In this document: positions 32,803-44,936 of the stretch, piece by piece
Numbering within the stretch: position 1 is the first letter of the stretch
Layout of the letters: every line of letters starts with the position of its first letter
Origin: Aegilops tauschii subsp. strangulata
Lineage: Eukaryota; Streptophyta; Magnoliopsida; Poales; Poaceae
Direction of reading: 5' to 3'
Assembly: GCF_002575655.3 (NCBI RefSeq)
Contig: NC_053040.3
Location: forward strand, 456,430,780 to 456,494,779
Length of the DNA: 64,000 bases
The notes under the pieces: model-generated
Told to the model about the DNA's origin: nothing
The model's database searches: none
What the model saw: the letters and a program-made list of their open reading frames with translations, nothing else
Translations under genes and position numbers: made by a program

Positions 32803-34031
32803 TGTCGGTGGCAAAACCGGTGGATCTCGGGTAGGGGGTCCTGAACTGTGGATCTTGGATCGATGGGAAACAGTAGATGAGGGACAAGATATTTACCCAG
32901 GTTCGGGCCCTCTCTAAGAGGTAAAACCCTATGTCCTGTTTGATTATATTGCTTGTGTATATGAGGATTACAGAGCAGATCTACCACGAGATTAGATGAA
33001 CTAAACCCTAACTGGTAGGATGACGATGGTTCTTCTAGCCTCTACGGACTAAACCATCTGGTTTATATAGATATCAGGGGTACTAGGGTTTACAAATAGT
33101 CGGTTACATCAAGGGAACGCCGGATCCTTCATCTTGACTTGGAGCACACACCAAGGCACCAAAAGGTCTTCGGTCCGGATACAATGCGGCCCAACAGTCT
33201 GGCCCATAAGAGATAGGCCGGCCACCCGAGGACCCCCTAGTCCAGGACTCCCTCAGTAGCCCCCGAACTAGCCTTCAATGTCGGCTCCTTGTAACTCCCA
33301 TGACTATAGACCCCGACTTGCAAGTGAGTTCCCTTTCCTTCTGAGTATTTGAATAATCTTCTCCAGTTAAGCCTTTAAACAGTGCTTGATCCAGTCCGGC
33401 CACTTGTCGAGCCATATCCGGTATCCGAACTATCAATTTTCTCAAAGGCCAACCGCTTCAATACCCATTGTACCTTCAACTGATGAATTTTCGGTGAAGG
33501 GTCTCGGCCAGTCAAAAACATGAAAATTCGAAGCGCGGTTCGAGGCCGCCCCTCAAATGGCGCATCCCATCACGGCGGGGATCGTGTCCCACTTTTCAAG
33601 GGATCTGATCAATGATCCCCTATGCCCCACTCGCGCATAATGTCATGAGTATATCGGGAAGTGGTGAGGCCAACAGTGCGTTAAAGGACTCTTGGCATTT
33701 CAATCGCTTATAAAAGAAACCAGCCAGAGTTATCCCTTCACGCCTTCTCCTTCCTTTTGTCATGGCCCTTCCCAATCCACAGAGCTCAAGCGCTCCGATC
33801 CAACTTTTCCAAAGCTCCCCTCCCCCGTATTCGGCGATGGTCGGATCTGGCGCAGGAGGCAAGTGGGAAGCCTCGACCGTCACCAACAAGGATATCGAGG
33901 ATCTAAAGCGCGCCGGCTATCTCCCGGTCGTCGTCATTCACTGGGCCCAAGAAGTAGGCCAGGCCATTCCCACCCTGCAACCTGGCGAGAGGGTGGTGTT
34001 CATTCCCCACTTCGTCCGTGGACTTGGCTTT
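32803..34031 (+). mobile_element. Truncated Gypsy-type element with short LTR
   Basis: An LTR of about 453 bp (32803-33255) starts TGTCGGTGGCAAAACCGG and ends GGACTCCCTCA. It is followed by a leader and a coding start at 33762. The element is cut at 34031 by insertion of the LTR at 34032. No downstream part was found in the window. Confidence 0.7.
33762..34031 (+). CDS. N-terminal fragment of a Gypsy-associated Transposase_28-like protein
   Basis: The open frame begins MALPNPQSSSAPIQ and has the conserved block KDIEDLKRAGYLP, then PGERVVFIPHFVRGLGF. That pattern fits the plant 'putative gypsy type transposon' family (Transposase_28), the gag-region protein of a large group of Gypsy elements. 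The family usually continues for several hundred residues; here it stops after about 90 because an LTR was inserted right behind RGLGF. No internal stop lies in the surviving part. Confidence 0.7.
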
Positions 34032-35689
34032 TGATACGTCTCCAGCGTATCTATAATTTTTTTATTGTTCCATGCTATATTATATTCTGTTTTGGACATT
34101 ATTGGGCTTTATTATACACTTTTATATTATTTTTGGGACTAACCTATTAACCGGAGGCCCAGCCCAGAATTGTTGTTTTTTGCCTATTTTAGAGTTTCGC
34201 AGAAAAAGAATATCAAACGGAGTCCAAACGGAATGAAACCTTCGGGAATGTGATTTTCGGAATGAACATTATCCAGAGGACTTGGACCCTACGTCAATAC
34301 ATCAACCAGGAGGGCACGAGGTAGGGGGCGTGCCTACCCCCCCTGGGCGCGCCCTCCACCCTCGTAGGCCCCCTGTTGCTCCACCGACGTACTCCTTCCT
34401 CCTACATATACCTACGTACCCCCAAACTACCAGATACGGAGCCAAAAACTTAATTCCACCGCCGCAACCTTCTGTACCCTTGAGATCCCATCTTGGGGCC
34501 TGTTCCGGAGCTCCGCCGGAGGGGGCATCGATCACGGAGGGCTTCTACATCAACACCATAGCCTCTCCGATGATGTGTGAGTAGTTTACCTCAGACCTTT
34601 GGGTCCATAGTTATTAGCAAGATGGCTTCTTCTCTCTTTTTGGATCTCAATACAATGTTCTCCCCCTCTCTCATGGAGATCTATTCGATGTAATCTTCTT
34701 TTGCGGTGTGTTTGTTGAGACCGATGAATTGTGGGTTTATGATCAAGTTTATCTATGAACAATATTTGAATCTTCTCTGAAATCTTTTATGTATGATTGG
34801 TTATCTTTGCAAGTCTCTTCGAATTATCTGTTTGGTTTGGCCTACTAGATTGATCTTTCTTGCAATGGGAGAACTACTTAGCTTTGGGTTCAATCTTGCG
34901 GTGTCCTTTCCCAGTGACAGTAGGGGCAGCAAGCCACGTATTGTATTGTTGCCATCGAGGATAAAAAGATGGGGTTTATATCATATTGCATGAGTTTATC
35001 CCTCTACATCATGTCATCTTGCTTAAGGCGTTACTCTGTTCTTATGAACTTAATACTCTAGATGCATGCTGGATAGTCGTCGATGTGTGGAGTAATAGTA
35101 GTAGATGCAGGCAGGAGTCGGTCTACTTGTCTCGGACGTGATGCCTATATACATGATCATACCAAGATATTCTCATAACTATGCTCAATTCTGTCAATTG
35201 CTCAACAGTAATTTGTTCACCCACCGTAATACTTATGCTCTTGGGAGAAGCCACTAGTGAAACCTATGGCCCCCGGGTCTATTTTCCATCATATTAATCT
35301 CCCGACAACAAGCTATTTCTGGTGCCGTTTTTATTTTGTTTTCTTTACTTTGCATCTTTATCATAAAAATACCAAAAATATTATCTTATCATATCTATCA
35401 GATCTCACTCTCGTAAGTGACTGTGTAGGGATTGACAACCCCTTATCCCGTTGGTTGCGGGGATTTATTTGTTTGTGTAGGTGCGAGGGACTCGTGCGTG
35501 GCCTCCTACTGGATTGATACCTTGGTTCTCAAAAACTGAGGGAAATACTTACGGTACTTTGCTGCATCACCCTTTCCTCTTCAAGGGAAAACCAACGCAG
35601 TGCTCAAGAGGTAGCAAGAAGGATTTCTGGAGCCGTTGCCGGGGAGTCTACGCAAAAGTCAACATACCAAGTACCCATCACAAACCCTT
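34032..35689 (+). mobile_element. Athila-type Gypsy LTR with primer binding site (copy 1), truncated
   Basis: The LTR spans 34032-35616 (1585 bp), starting TGATACGTCTCC and ending GAGGTAGCA. A primer binding site follows near 35627-35644 reading TGGAGCCGTTGCCGGGGA, one change from the complement of tRNA-Asp. About 45 bp of leader remains before a Copia LTR begins at 35690. It differs from the LTR pair at 38505/43362 at several places, so it belongs to a separate insertion. Confidence 0.8.
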
Positions 35690-36011
35690 TGTTAAGGCAT
35701 ATGTCTCTAGATGTAGTTTTGGTGATTGATGACAACATGTTTGCGGACTAATCGTGTGCTTTGAGCATTTCAGAGATTCATCATTTGGCACGAGACGATT
35801 TCTTTCCCCTCGGAGTGTCATTCAAGACGGTGTAGCTCTTTCGCTTCTTTCAGTGGATTAGTTTCGTAGGAGTCACCGTACTATCAAGAGGGGGTCCGCT
35901 TTGGTAAGTCTAGGGTGGAATCAACACGTACACATCCTCTTTACACCCTCTGAGCCTTTCCGCTTCATTGGAGTTTTCTTTCCTCTCTCTTTGGGCTGAG
36001 TCTAGTCCCAG

Positions 36012-36355
36012 CGGTAGTACCGCGGTACCCAGCGGTAGTACCGCTTAGGGGTCACAAGCGGCAGTACCGCTCCGCAGCGGTAGTACCGCTGGTGGGTCCT
36101 CAGCAGTAGTACCGCTACGGTACCACGCCCCTACCGCGTCGACTCGAGGGGTCTTTTTTCATGTCAGATTGTGCGGTACTTCACAGCGGCCGTAGAGCGG
36201 CAGTACCGCTCTTAAGCGGTAGTACCGTCCTACCACCGCGGAAGTACCGCCCATGTCCATATCTCCCCTGCCCTCCAATCTCCACGGTAGTACCGCCGTG
36301 GGAGCGGTAGTACTGCCGTGGGAGCGGTAGTACCGCTGCCTTATGCGGTAGTACC
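36012..36355. repeat. Palindromic GCGGTAGTACCGC array in the Copia LTR U3
   Basis: About a dozen exact or one-mismatch copies of the palindrome GCGGTAGTACCGC are scattered at irregular spacing. They stop about 50 bases before the LTR TATA box. Confidence 0.85.
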
Positions 36356-36405
36356 GCCCTCTGCGAGGCTGTTGTGGGGGGTAACGGTTGGATTGTTCCC
36401 CCCAC

Positions 36406-36413
36406 TATATAAA
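36406..36413 (+). promoter_or_regulatory. TATA box of the Copia LTR
   Basis: TATATAAA within CCCACTATATAAAGAGG, placed after the palindromic array and about 740 bases before the LTR end, as expected for a U3/R border. Confidence 0.7.
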
Positions 36414-37202
36414 GAGGTCTTCTTCCCCATAGTTGACCTACCTCTTCCCCCAAAAGCTCCATTGTTGCTCCAAGCTCCATTTTCGCCCGATCTCTCTCCC
36501 TAGCCAATCAAACTTGTTGATTTGCTCGGGATTGGTTGAGAAGGCCCCGATCTACACTTCCACCAAGAGAAATTTGATTCCCCCCCCCCCACTTATCCCT
36601 AGCGGATCTTGTTACTCTTGGGTGTTTGAGCACCCTAGACGGTTGAGGTCACCGCGGAGCCATAGTCCATTGTAGTGAAGCTTTGTGGTGTCGTTGGGAG
36701 CCTCCAATTAAGTTGTGGAGATTGCCCCAACCTTGTTTGTAAAGGTCCGGTCGCCGCCTTCAAGGGCACCAATAGTGGAATCACGGCATCTCGCATCGTG
36801 TGAGGGCGTGAGGATAATGCGGTGGCCCTAGTGGCTTCTTGAGGAGCATTGTGCCTCCACACCGCTCCAACGGAGACGTACTTCCCCTCAAAAGGAAGGA
36901 ACTTCGGTAACACATCCTCGTATTCACCGGCTCCACTCTTGGTTATCTCGTCCCTTTACTTTCGCAAGTTTACTTGTGTTATATCTCTTGCTTGTTTGCG
37001 TGCTTGTTGTCATTGCATCATATAGGTTGCTCACTTAGTTGCATATCTAGACAACCTACTTTGATGCAAAGTTTAATTTGGTAAAGAAAAGCTAAAAATT
37101 GTTAGTTGCCTATTCACCCCCCCCCCTCTAGTCAACTATATCGATCCTTTCAATTGGTATCAGAGCCTCGTCTCTTTTTAAGGACTTTACCGTCCGAAGA
37201 GT

Positions 37203-38479
37203 ATGGTTGACGTCGTAGACGGTGTGGAGGAGCACTCCGGTGTGAATCCGGTCTCGTCTACGGGAGATGGGGGAACCGCGGTCTCTCTTGAGGAATTAAA
37301 TGTGGCGTTGGACACATTGAAAACCTCCATGACTACCGAGGTCGAAAGCATGTTTAATAAATACTTAGAACGGCTTAAGCTTTCCACCGCACCGTTGAAA
37401 GTGGGTGATCCCGCCAACAAGGTGACGCATGCTACCTCCGACAAAGGGGAAGCTACTAGCGAGAAAGCTCCTTCTTCTAGTGGTAAAAATGGCACCGGCA
37501 TCTTTGCCCATGTGGAACCTCCACTTGTCTATGGTGGACCGCTCCCTTCCACTCATTTAAATCATGCCGGCCCGGCTCCTAAGATTGAGAAGAATGTAGA
37601 TTTTGATTCTTGGGTCTATCGTTTTAAGTGTCATTTAAATCATGTGAACACTAACCTTTGGAGAATCATTGAAGAAGGTTTTTATCTGCATGACCGAAGT
37701 AACTTCACTCCTACAGAAGTTGTGGATCATCAATTCAATGAGAATGCTATCTTCATCATCCAAGAAGCAATCCCACCCGAAGATCTTCCTCATCTCCGGC
37801 CCTACACCGTGGCCAAAGATGTTTGGCTCCAAGTTGTTTCCCTCTATCGGGGAAGCGCAAGCATTCAACGCTCCAACTATGAAGTGGTGCAAGATGAAGC
37901 CGACGAGTTTGCAATGAAAGAAGATGAAGAACCTTGTGAGATTTTTCGGAGAGTAACCAAACTCGCGGTCTCTCTCCGAGATCATGGAAGTAAGGACACG
38001 GATGACAATTGGATCAAGCGCAAATTCCTCAAGGCAATGATGCCCTACCACAAAGCCATGTCCTCCGTAATTCATCAAAGGCCGGACTTCCACACCTTGT
38101 CCTCAAGTGAAGTGTTGGATGAGTTCGTTGCTATGAGCATCTTGGACAAGACCGCCGACAATGCGGTTCTTCGCTCTCAAAGAGTAAAGGAGCCCAACCT
38201 TGCTCTAAAGGCCAAGGTTAGTATGGAGGAAGAGGATGAAGAGGAAGAAGAGGAGGGCAACCTCGAAGATACGAAGTATGCCTATCATGAACACATGGCT
38301 CTTGCTTCAAGGAAATTTTGGAGCAATAAGAACACAAGGCCAAACTTCAACAAGAACAATTCAAGTGGCGCAAAGGGCAAGCAACGAGTGAGGACTTGCT
38401 TCAATTGTGGCAATGTGAGCCACTTTGGGAGGAGTGCCCTTACGAGAAGAGGGAAGACAATGGTGGCAAGCTCATTAGA
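37203..38479 (+). pseudogene. Copia gag (UBN2 type), truncated and frameshifted
   Basis: The open frame starts MVDVVDGVEEHSGV. The middle has the UBN2-type gag pattern (DFDSWVYRFKCHLNHV, AKDVWLQVVSLY, DNWIKRKFLKAMMPY), then an acidic stretch EEEDEEEEEEG and a zinc-knuckle start CFNCGNVSHF (about 38396-38425). There the frame shifts: the expected C-terminal Cys (ECPYEKRED) is read in another frame, so one base is missing near 38427 and the CCHC knuckle is broken. The gene then runs into filler and LTR sequence. Gag forms the virus-like particle in Copia elements; protease, integrase and RT are all gone here. Confidence 0.85.
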
Positions 38480-38504
38480 AATCTTCTTTGATGAATTGTG
38501 GAAA

Positions 38505-39442
38505 TCTTGGAGATCTATTTGATGTAATCTTCTTTTGCTATGTGTTTGTCGAGATCCGATGAATTGTGGGTTTATGATCAAGATTATCTATGAACAATAT
38601 TTGAATCTTCTCTGAATTCTTTTATGTATGATTGGTTATCTTTGCAAGTCTCTTCGAATTATCAGTTTGGTTTGGCCTACTAGATTGATCTTTCTTGCAA
38701 TGGGAGAAGTGCTTAGCTTTGGGTTCAATCTTGCGGTGCTCGATCCCAGTGACAATAGGGGAAACGACACGTATTGTATTGTTGCCATCGAGGATAAAAA
38801 GATGGGGTTTATATCATATTGCATGAGTTTATCCCTCTACATCGTGTCATCTTGCTTAAAGCGTTACTCCGTTCTTATGAACTTAATACTCTAGATGCAT
38901 GCTGGATAGCGGTGATGTGTGGAGTAATAGTAGTAGATGCAGGCAGGAGTCGGTCTACTTGTCACGGACGTGATGCCTATATACATGATCATACCTAGAT
39001 ATTCTCATAACTATGCTCAATTCTATCAATTGCTCGACAGTAATTCGTTCACCCACCGTAATACTTATGTTATCTTGAGAGAAGCCACTAGTGAAACCTA
39101 TGGCCCCCGGGTCTATTTTCCATCATATTAATCTCCCGTTATTTCCATTACTGTTTACTTTGCTTTCTTTACTTTTACTCTTTATCATAAAAATACCAAA
39201 AATATTATCTTATCATCTCTATCAGATCTCACTCTCGTAAGTGACCGTGAAGGGATTGACAACCCCTTTATCACGTTGGTTGCGAGGTTCTTATTTGTTT
39301 GTGTAGGTGCAAGGGACTTGAGCGTGACCTCCTACTGGATTGATACCTTGGTTCTCAAAAACTGAGGGAAATACTTACGCTACTTTACTGCATCACCCTT
39401 TCCTCTTCAAGGGAAAACCAACGCAGTGCTCAAGAGGTAGCA
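38505..39442 (+). repeat. Truncated 5' LTR of Athila copy 2
   Basis: It aligns with 44000-44936 of the 3' LTR from TCTTGGAGATC to GAGGTAGCA. The first about 640 bases of the LTR are deleted together with the 3' part of the Copia element to the left. Confidence 0.88.
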
Positions 39443-39454
39443 AGAAGGATTTCT

Positions 39455-39472
39455 GGCGCCATTGCCGGGGAG
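39455..39472 (+). other. tRNA-Asp-type primer binding site of Athila copy 2
   Basis: TGGCGCCATTGCCGGGGA follows the LTR by 12 bases and differs at one base from the tRNA-Asp complement typical of Athila-clade elements. Confidence 0.75.
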
Positions 39473-39698
39473 GTGTGCGCCAAGTCAAGTCAAGATTTGA
39501 CTCCCAACAACAAGACATTTTTGGCGCCGTTGTCGAGTCTACACAAGTCAAGACATACCAAGTACCCATCACAAACTCTTATCCCTCGCATTACATTATT
39601 TGCCATTTGCCTCTCGTTTTCCTCTCCCCCACTTCACCCTTGCCGTTTTATTCGCCCTCTCTTTTCCGTTCGCCCTCTTTTTCACTTGCTTCGCCGTT

Positions 39699-40508
39699 AT
39701 GGCTAGTCCTTTATCTACTCCTTTGTCTCCCGAGAATGAAGTTCTTAATTTTAAACAAAGGGAGGGAGAAAATCTAAAAGATGCTTGGTATAGGATTTGC
39801 AACGCTCAAAATAAATCTACTAGAAAGCAATCTACTTCTGTTCTTCTTCGGAATTTTTATGTAGGCGTCACGCCTTGGAATAGATATATCCTTGATACCA
39901 TTACTGGAGGAAATTTCTTGGGAAGCCATACTTTTGATTCTTATAATGCTATGATAGATTTGTTTGGCCCACCACCTCTTTTGGTTAATGGAACTATTTT
40001 ATCTTTGGAACACGTGATGCAACGGCTTGAAATTATTGAAAATAAAGTTGCCACCGTAGAGTTGATTGAAAATTTGGATAGAAAGATCCACAACCAAACT
40101 ACCCAATACGTATCTAAGGTAGGAGTCGCTCTTAAAAAATTTAAAGAAAAGGAACCTATGGTTAATGAGAAAATAGATCAAGATTCCACTAGGATTGATA
40201 AAATTGAGGATATTATTACCAACCTAGGATCTGCCTTTTCTTCCGTGAAAAACACTCCTTCTAATGCTAAGATTGCTAAATTGATGTATGTTCCTAAAAA
40301 TAAGGGTGAAACTTCTAGTAAGGGAAATGCTGATCTCAAATCTATAAGTGTTCACCCCAACTTTCTCGCTATCCTTAAGGAACCTTTTGCTACAAATGAT
40401 TTTATCGATTTTGTGCCTAGGAGTTTGATAATTAATAAAAAGAAAGAAACTCCTAAGGGTTATAGGTGTCTTATTGAAGAATTGCCTACCAAAGATGGCA
40501 ATACCTAG
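39699..40508 (+). CDS. Gag-like protein of the Athila gag-only element
   Basis: An uninterrupted 269-codon frame starts MASPLSTPLSPENEV. The start is chosen because the upstream frame is a pyrimidine-rich leader without start context. VLNFKQREGENLKDAWYRI and LLRNFYVGVTPWNRYILD match the retrotransposon gag domain of Athila-type elements. ILDTITGGNFLG follows, then a coiled-coil-like region (VMQRLEIIENKVATVELIE). No CCHC knuckle follows, so the protein seems to be the N-terminal capsid part only. It ends in a normal stop and is the most intact reading frame of the retroelement part of the window. Confidence 0.75.
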   Translation: MASPLSTPLSPENEVLNFKQREGENLKDAWYRICNAQNKSTRKQSTSVLLRNFYVGVTPWNRYILDTITGGNFLGSHTFDSYNAMIDLFGPPPLLVNGTILSLEHVMQRLEIIENKVATVELIENLDRKIHNQTTQYVSKVGVALKKFKEKEPMVNEKIDQDSTRIDKIEDIITNLGSAFSSVKNTPSNAKIAKLMYVPKNKGETSSKGNADLKSISVHPNFLAILKEPFATNDFIDFVPRSLIINKKKETPKGYRCLIEELPTKDGNT

Positions 40509-43337
40509 ATCTATCCTTCTTTTTATGCCTAGCTAGGGGCGTTAAACGATAGCGCTTGTTGGGAGGCAACCCAATTTTATTTTCTGTTTAGGAATAAATA
40601 TTTGATCTAGCCTCTGGTTAGATTTGCTTTTGTGTTTTAATTAGTGTTTGTGCCAAGTTAAACCTATAGGATCTTCTTGGATGATAGTTATTTGATCTTG
40701 CTGAACATTCCAGAAACTTTCTGTTCACAAAAACAATTGTTACAAATCACCAGAACGTGATAAAATACTGATTCCAATTGCATCAGATCAATAAACAAAT
40801 TATCTAGGTCGTCCTATTTCGGTAGTATTTTTGGAGTTCCAGAAGTTCGCTTTAGTTACAGATTACTACAGACTGTTCTGTTTTTGACAGATTCTGTTTT
40901 TCGTGTGTTGTTTGCTTATTTTGATGAATCTATGGCTAGTAAAAGAGCTTATAAACCATAGAGAAGTTGGAATACAGTAGGTTTAAAACCAATATAAATA
41001 AAGAATGAGTTCGTTACAGTACCTTGAAGTGGTGTTTTGTTTCCTTTCGCTAACGGAGCTCACGAGATTTTCTATTAAGTTTTGTGTTGTGAAGTTTTCA
41101 AGTTTTGGGTAAAGATTTGATGGACTATGGAACAAGGAGTGGCAAGAGCCTAAGCTTGGGGATGACCAAGGCACCCCAAGGTAAATCCAAGGACACCAAA
41201 AAGCCAAAGTTTGGGGATGCCCCGGAAGGCATCCCCTCTTTCGTCCTCATCCATCGGTAACTTTACTTGGAGCTATATTTTTATTCACCACGTGATATGT
41301 GTTTTGCTTGGAGCATCTTGTATGATTTGAGTCTTTGTTTTTTAGTTTTCCACAATCATCCTTGCTGTACACACATTTTGAGAGAGACACGCATGATTCG
41401 GAATTTGTTAGAATACTCTATGTGCTTCACTTATATCTTTTGAGCTATATAGTTTTTGCTCTAGTGCTTCACTTATATCTTTTAGAGCACGGTGGTGGTT
41501 GTATTTTATGGAAATTATTGATCTCTCATGCTTTACTTATATTATTTTGAGAGTCTTAAACAGCATGGTAATTTTCTTTAATTGTGAAATTAATCTTCCA
41601 TATTGAGTTCATTGAATATCATGAGAAGTTAGATACTTGATAAGTGTTTTGAGATATAAAGGTGGTAATATTAGAGTGTGCTAGTTGAGTAATTGTGAAA
41701 TTGAGAAATACTTGTGTTAAGGTTGGCAAGTCCCATAGCATGCACGTATGGTAAAAGTTGTGTGACAATTTTGACACATAGGTGTTCTTTTATTGCTTTC
41801 CTTATGAGTGGTGGTCAGGGACGAGCGATGGTCTTTTACTACCAGTCTATCCCTCTAGGGGCATGCGTAGTAGTACTTTGCTTCGAGGACTAATAAACTT
41901 TTGCAATAAGTATATGAGTTCTTTATGACTAATGTGAGTCCATGGATTATACGCACTCTCAACCTTCCACAATTTTCTAGCCTCTACGGTACCGCGCATT
42001 GCCCTTTCTCACCTTGAGAGTTGGTGCAAACTTCGCCGGTGCATCCAAACCCCGTGATATGATACGCTCTATCACACATAAGCCTCCTTATATCTTTCTC
42101 AAAACAGCCACCATACCTACCTATCATGGCATTTCCATAGCCATTCCGAGATATATTGCCATGCAACTTTCCACCGTTCCGTTTATTATGACACGCTTCA
42201 TCATTGTCATATTGCTTTGCATGATCATGTAGTTGACATCGTATTTTGTGGCAAAGCCACCATTCGTAATTTTTTCATACATGTCACTCTTGATTCATCG
42301 CATATCCCGGTACACCGCCGGAGGCATCCACATAGAGTCACATTTGGTTCTAAGTATTGAGTTGTAATTGTTGAGTTGTAAATAATAAAAGTGTGATGAT
42401 CATCATTATTAGAGCATTGTCCCATGTGAGAAAAGGATGATGGAGACTATGATTCCCCCACAAGTCGGGATGAGATTCCGGACTAAATAAAAAAGGCCAA
42501 AGAAAAAAAAGAGAAGGCCCAAGAAAAAAAAGAAAAAAAAAGGAAAAAATGAGAGAAAAAGAGAGAAGGGACAATGTTACTATCCTTTTTCCACACTTGT
42601 GCTTCAAACTAGCACCATGATCTTCATGATAGAGAGTCTCCTATGTTGTCACTTTCATATACTAGTGGGAATTTTTCATTATAGAACTTGGCTTGTATAT
42701 TCCAATGATGGGCTTCCTCAAAATGCCCTAGGTCTTCGTGAGCAAGCGAGTTGGATGCACACCCACTTAGTTTCTTTTGTTGAGCTTTCATATATTTACA
42801 GCTCTAGTGCATCCGTTGCATGGCAATCCGTACTCCTCTCATTGACATCAATTGATGGGCATCTCCATAGCCTATTGATTATCCGCGTCAATGTGAGACT
42901 TTCTACCCTTTTTTTCTTCTCTCATAACCCCCCATCATTATACTTTACTCCACCCATAGTGCTATATCCATGGCTTGCACTCATGTATTGTGTAAGGGTT
43001 GAAAAGGCTGAAGCGCGTTAAAAAGTATGAACCAATTGCTCGGCTTGTCATCGGGGTTATGCATGATGAGAACGTTTGTGTGACAATATTGAAACATGGC
43101 CTAATAACTATATGATTTTGTAGGGATAAGCTTTCTTTGGCTATGTTATTTTGATAAGACATAATTGCTTGGTTACCATGTTTGAAGTATTATTTTTTTA
43201 TGTCAACATTAAAATTTTATATGAATCTTTCGGATCTGAATATTCATGCCACAATAAAAAGATTTACATTGAGAATTATGCTAAGAAGCATTCCACATCA
43301 AAAATTCTGTTTTTATCATTTACCTGCTCGAGGACGA
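40509..43337 (+). other. Noncoding internal region of Athila copy 2
   Basis: About 2.8 kb with only short frames. Phrases such as AGCTTGGGGATGCCCC near 41155-41225 and AAGCTTGGGGATGCT before the 3' LTR are usual in the 3' half of these elements. Poly-A-rich simple sequence occurs at 42488-42560. No pol or envelope-like domain was recognised. Confidence 0.7.
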
Positions 43338-43345
43338 GCAGGAAT

Positions 43346-43361
43346 TAAGCTTGGGGATGCT
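43346..43361 (+). other. Polypurine tract of Athila copy 2
   Basis: TAAGCTTGGGGATGCT lies directly before the 3' LTR start at 43362. Confidence 0.65.
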
Positions 43362-44936
43362 TGATACGTCTCCAACGTATCTATAATTTTTTATTGTTCC
43401 ATGCTATTATATATTCTGTTTTGGATGTTTAATGGGCTTATTTATACACTTTTATATTATTTTTGGGACTAACCTATTAACTGAAGGCCCAGCCCAAATT
43501 TCTGCTTTTTTGCCTATTTCAGTGTTTCGCAGAAAAAAAAGATATCAAACGGAGTCCAAACGGAATGAAACCTTCGGGAACGTGATTTTCTGAACAAACG
43601 TGATCCAGAGGACTTGGAGTGGACATTAAGCAACCAACGAGGCAGCCACGAGGCAGGGGGCGCGCCTACCCCCCCCCCCCCCCCTCCACCCTCGTGGGCC
43701 CCTCATGGCTCCACCAACCTACTTCTTCCTCCTATATATACCTACGTACCCCCAAACCATCAGAAGCACCACGAAAACCTAATTCCACCGCCGCAACCTT
43801 CTGTACCCGTGAGATCCCATCTTGGGGCCTTTTCCGGCGTCCTGCCGAAGAGGGCATCGATCACGGAGGGCTTCTACATCAACACCATAGCCTCTCCGAT
43901 GATGTGTGAGTAGTTTACCTCAGACCTTCGGGTCCATAGTTGTTAGCTAGATGGCTTCTTCTCTCTCTTTGGATCTCAATACAAAGTTCTCCTCGATTCT
44001 CTTGGAGATCTATTTGATGTAATCTTCTTTTGATGTGTGTTTGTCGAGATCCGATGAATTGTGGGTTTATGATCAAGATTATCTATGAACAATATTTGAA
44101 TCTTCTCTGAATTCTTTTATGTATGATTGGTTATCTTTGCAAGTCTCTTCGAATTATCAGTTTGGTTTGGCCTACTAGATTGATCTTTCTTGCAATGGGA
44201 GAAGTGCTTAGCTATGGGTTCAATCTTGCGGTGCTCGATCCCAGTGACAGTAGGGGAAACGACACGTATTGTATTGTTGACATCGAGGATAAAAAGATGG
44301 GGTTTATATCATATTGCATGAGTTTATCCCTCTACATCATGTCATCTTGCTTAAAGTGTTACTCCGTTCTTATGAACTTAATACTCTAGATGCATGCTGG
44401 ATAGCGGTCGATGTGTGGAGTAATAGTAGTAGATGCAGGCAGGAGTCGGTCTACTTCTCATGGACGTGATGCCTATATACATGATCATACCTAGATATTC
44501 TCATAACTATGCTCAATTCTATCAATTGCTCGATAGTAATCCGTTCACCCACCGTAATACTTATGCTATCTTGAGAGAAGCCACTAGTGAAACCTATGGC
44601 CCTTGGGTCTATTTTCCATCATATTAATCTCCCGTTATTTCCATTACTGTTTACTTTACTTTCTTTACTTCTACTCTATCATAAAAATACCAAAAATATT
44701 ATCTTATCATCTCTATCAGATCTCACTCTCGTAAGTGACCGTGAAGGGATTGACAACCCCTTTATTGCGTTGGTTGCGAGGTTATTATTTGTTTGTGTAG
44801 GTGCAAGGGACTTGAGCATGACCTCCTACTGGATTGATACCTTGGTTCTCAAAAACTGGGGAAAATACTTATGCTACTTTACTGCATCACCCTTTCCTCT
44901 TCAAGGGAAAACCAACGCAGTGCTCAAGAGGTAGCA
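43362..44936 (+). repeat. 3' LTR of Athila copy 2
   Basis: 1575 bp, from TGATACGTCTCCAACG to GAGGTAGCA. It contains a C15-17 run near 43670 and a TATATATA segment near 43733. The bases after it (GCAAT) belong to an Athila-type pol gene, so this is the right border of a nested insertion. Confidence 0.9.

Larger units (their letters stand above)
35690..38504 (+). mobile_element. Truncated Copia element: 5' LTR, primer site and gag
   Basis: The LTR spans 35690-37152, from TGTTAAGGCATATG to CCTTTCA. Within three bases follows the initiator-Met primer site TGGTATCAGAGC (37155-37166). The gag starts at 37203. Everything after gag is lost at a deletion junction near 38480-38504. Confidence 0.8.
38505..44936 (+). 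mobile_element. Athila-type gag-only element (copy 2), 5' LTR truncated
   Basis: A partial 5' LTR (38505-39442) and a full 3' LTR (43362-44936) closely match each other. Between them are a primer binding site, one gag-like gene and about 2.8 kb without coding capacity, then a polypurine tract. No protease, RT or integrase is present, so it depends on other elements. It was inserted into the pol gene that continues at 44937. Confidence 0.82.

Noticed and set aside
34032..44936. LTR at 34032 paired with the LTR at 43362 as one element
   Set aside because: The truncated LTR at 38505 matches the 43362 LTR more closely (shared CTCCCGTTATTTCC segment), while 34032 differs (CTCCCGACAACAAG), so 34032 belongs to another insertion.
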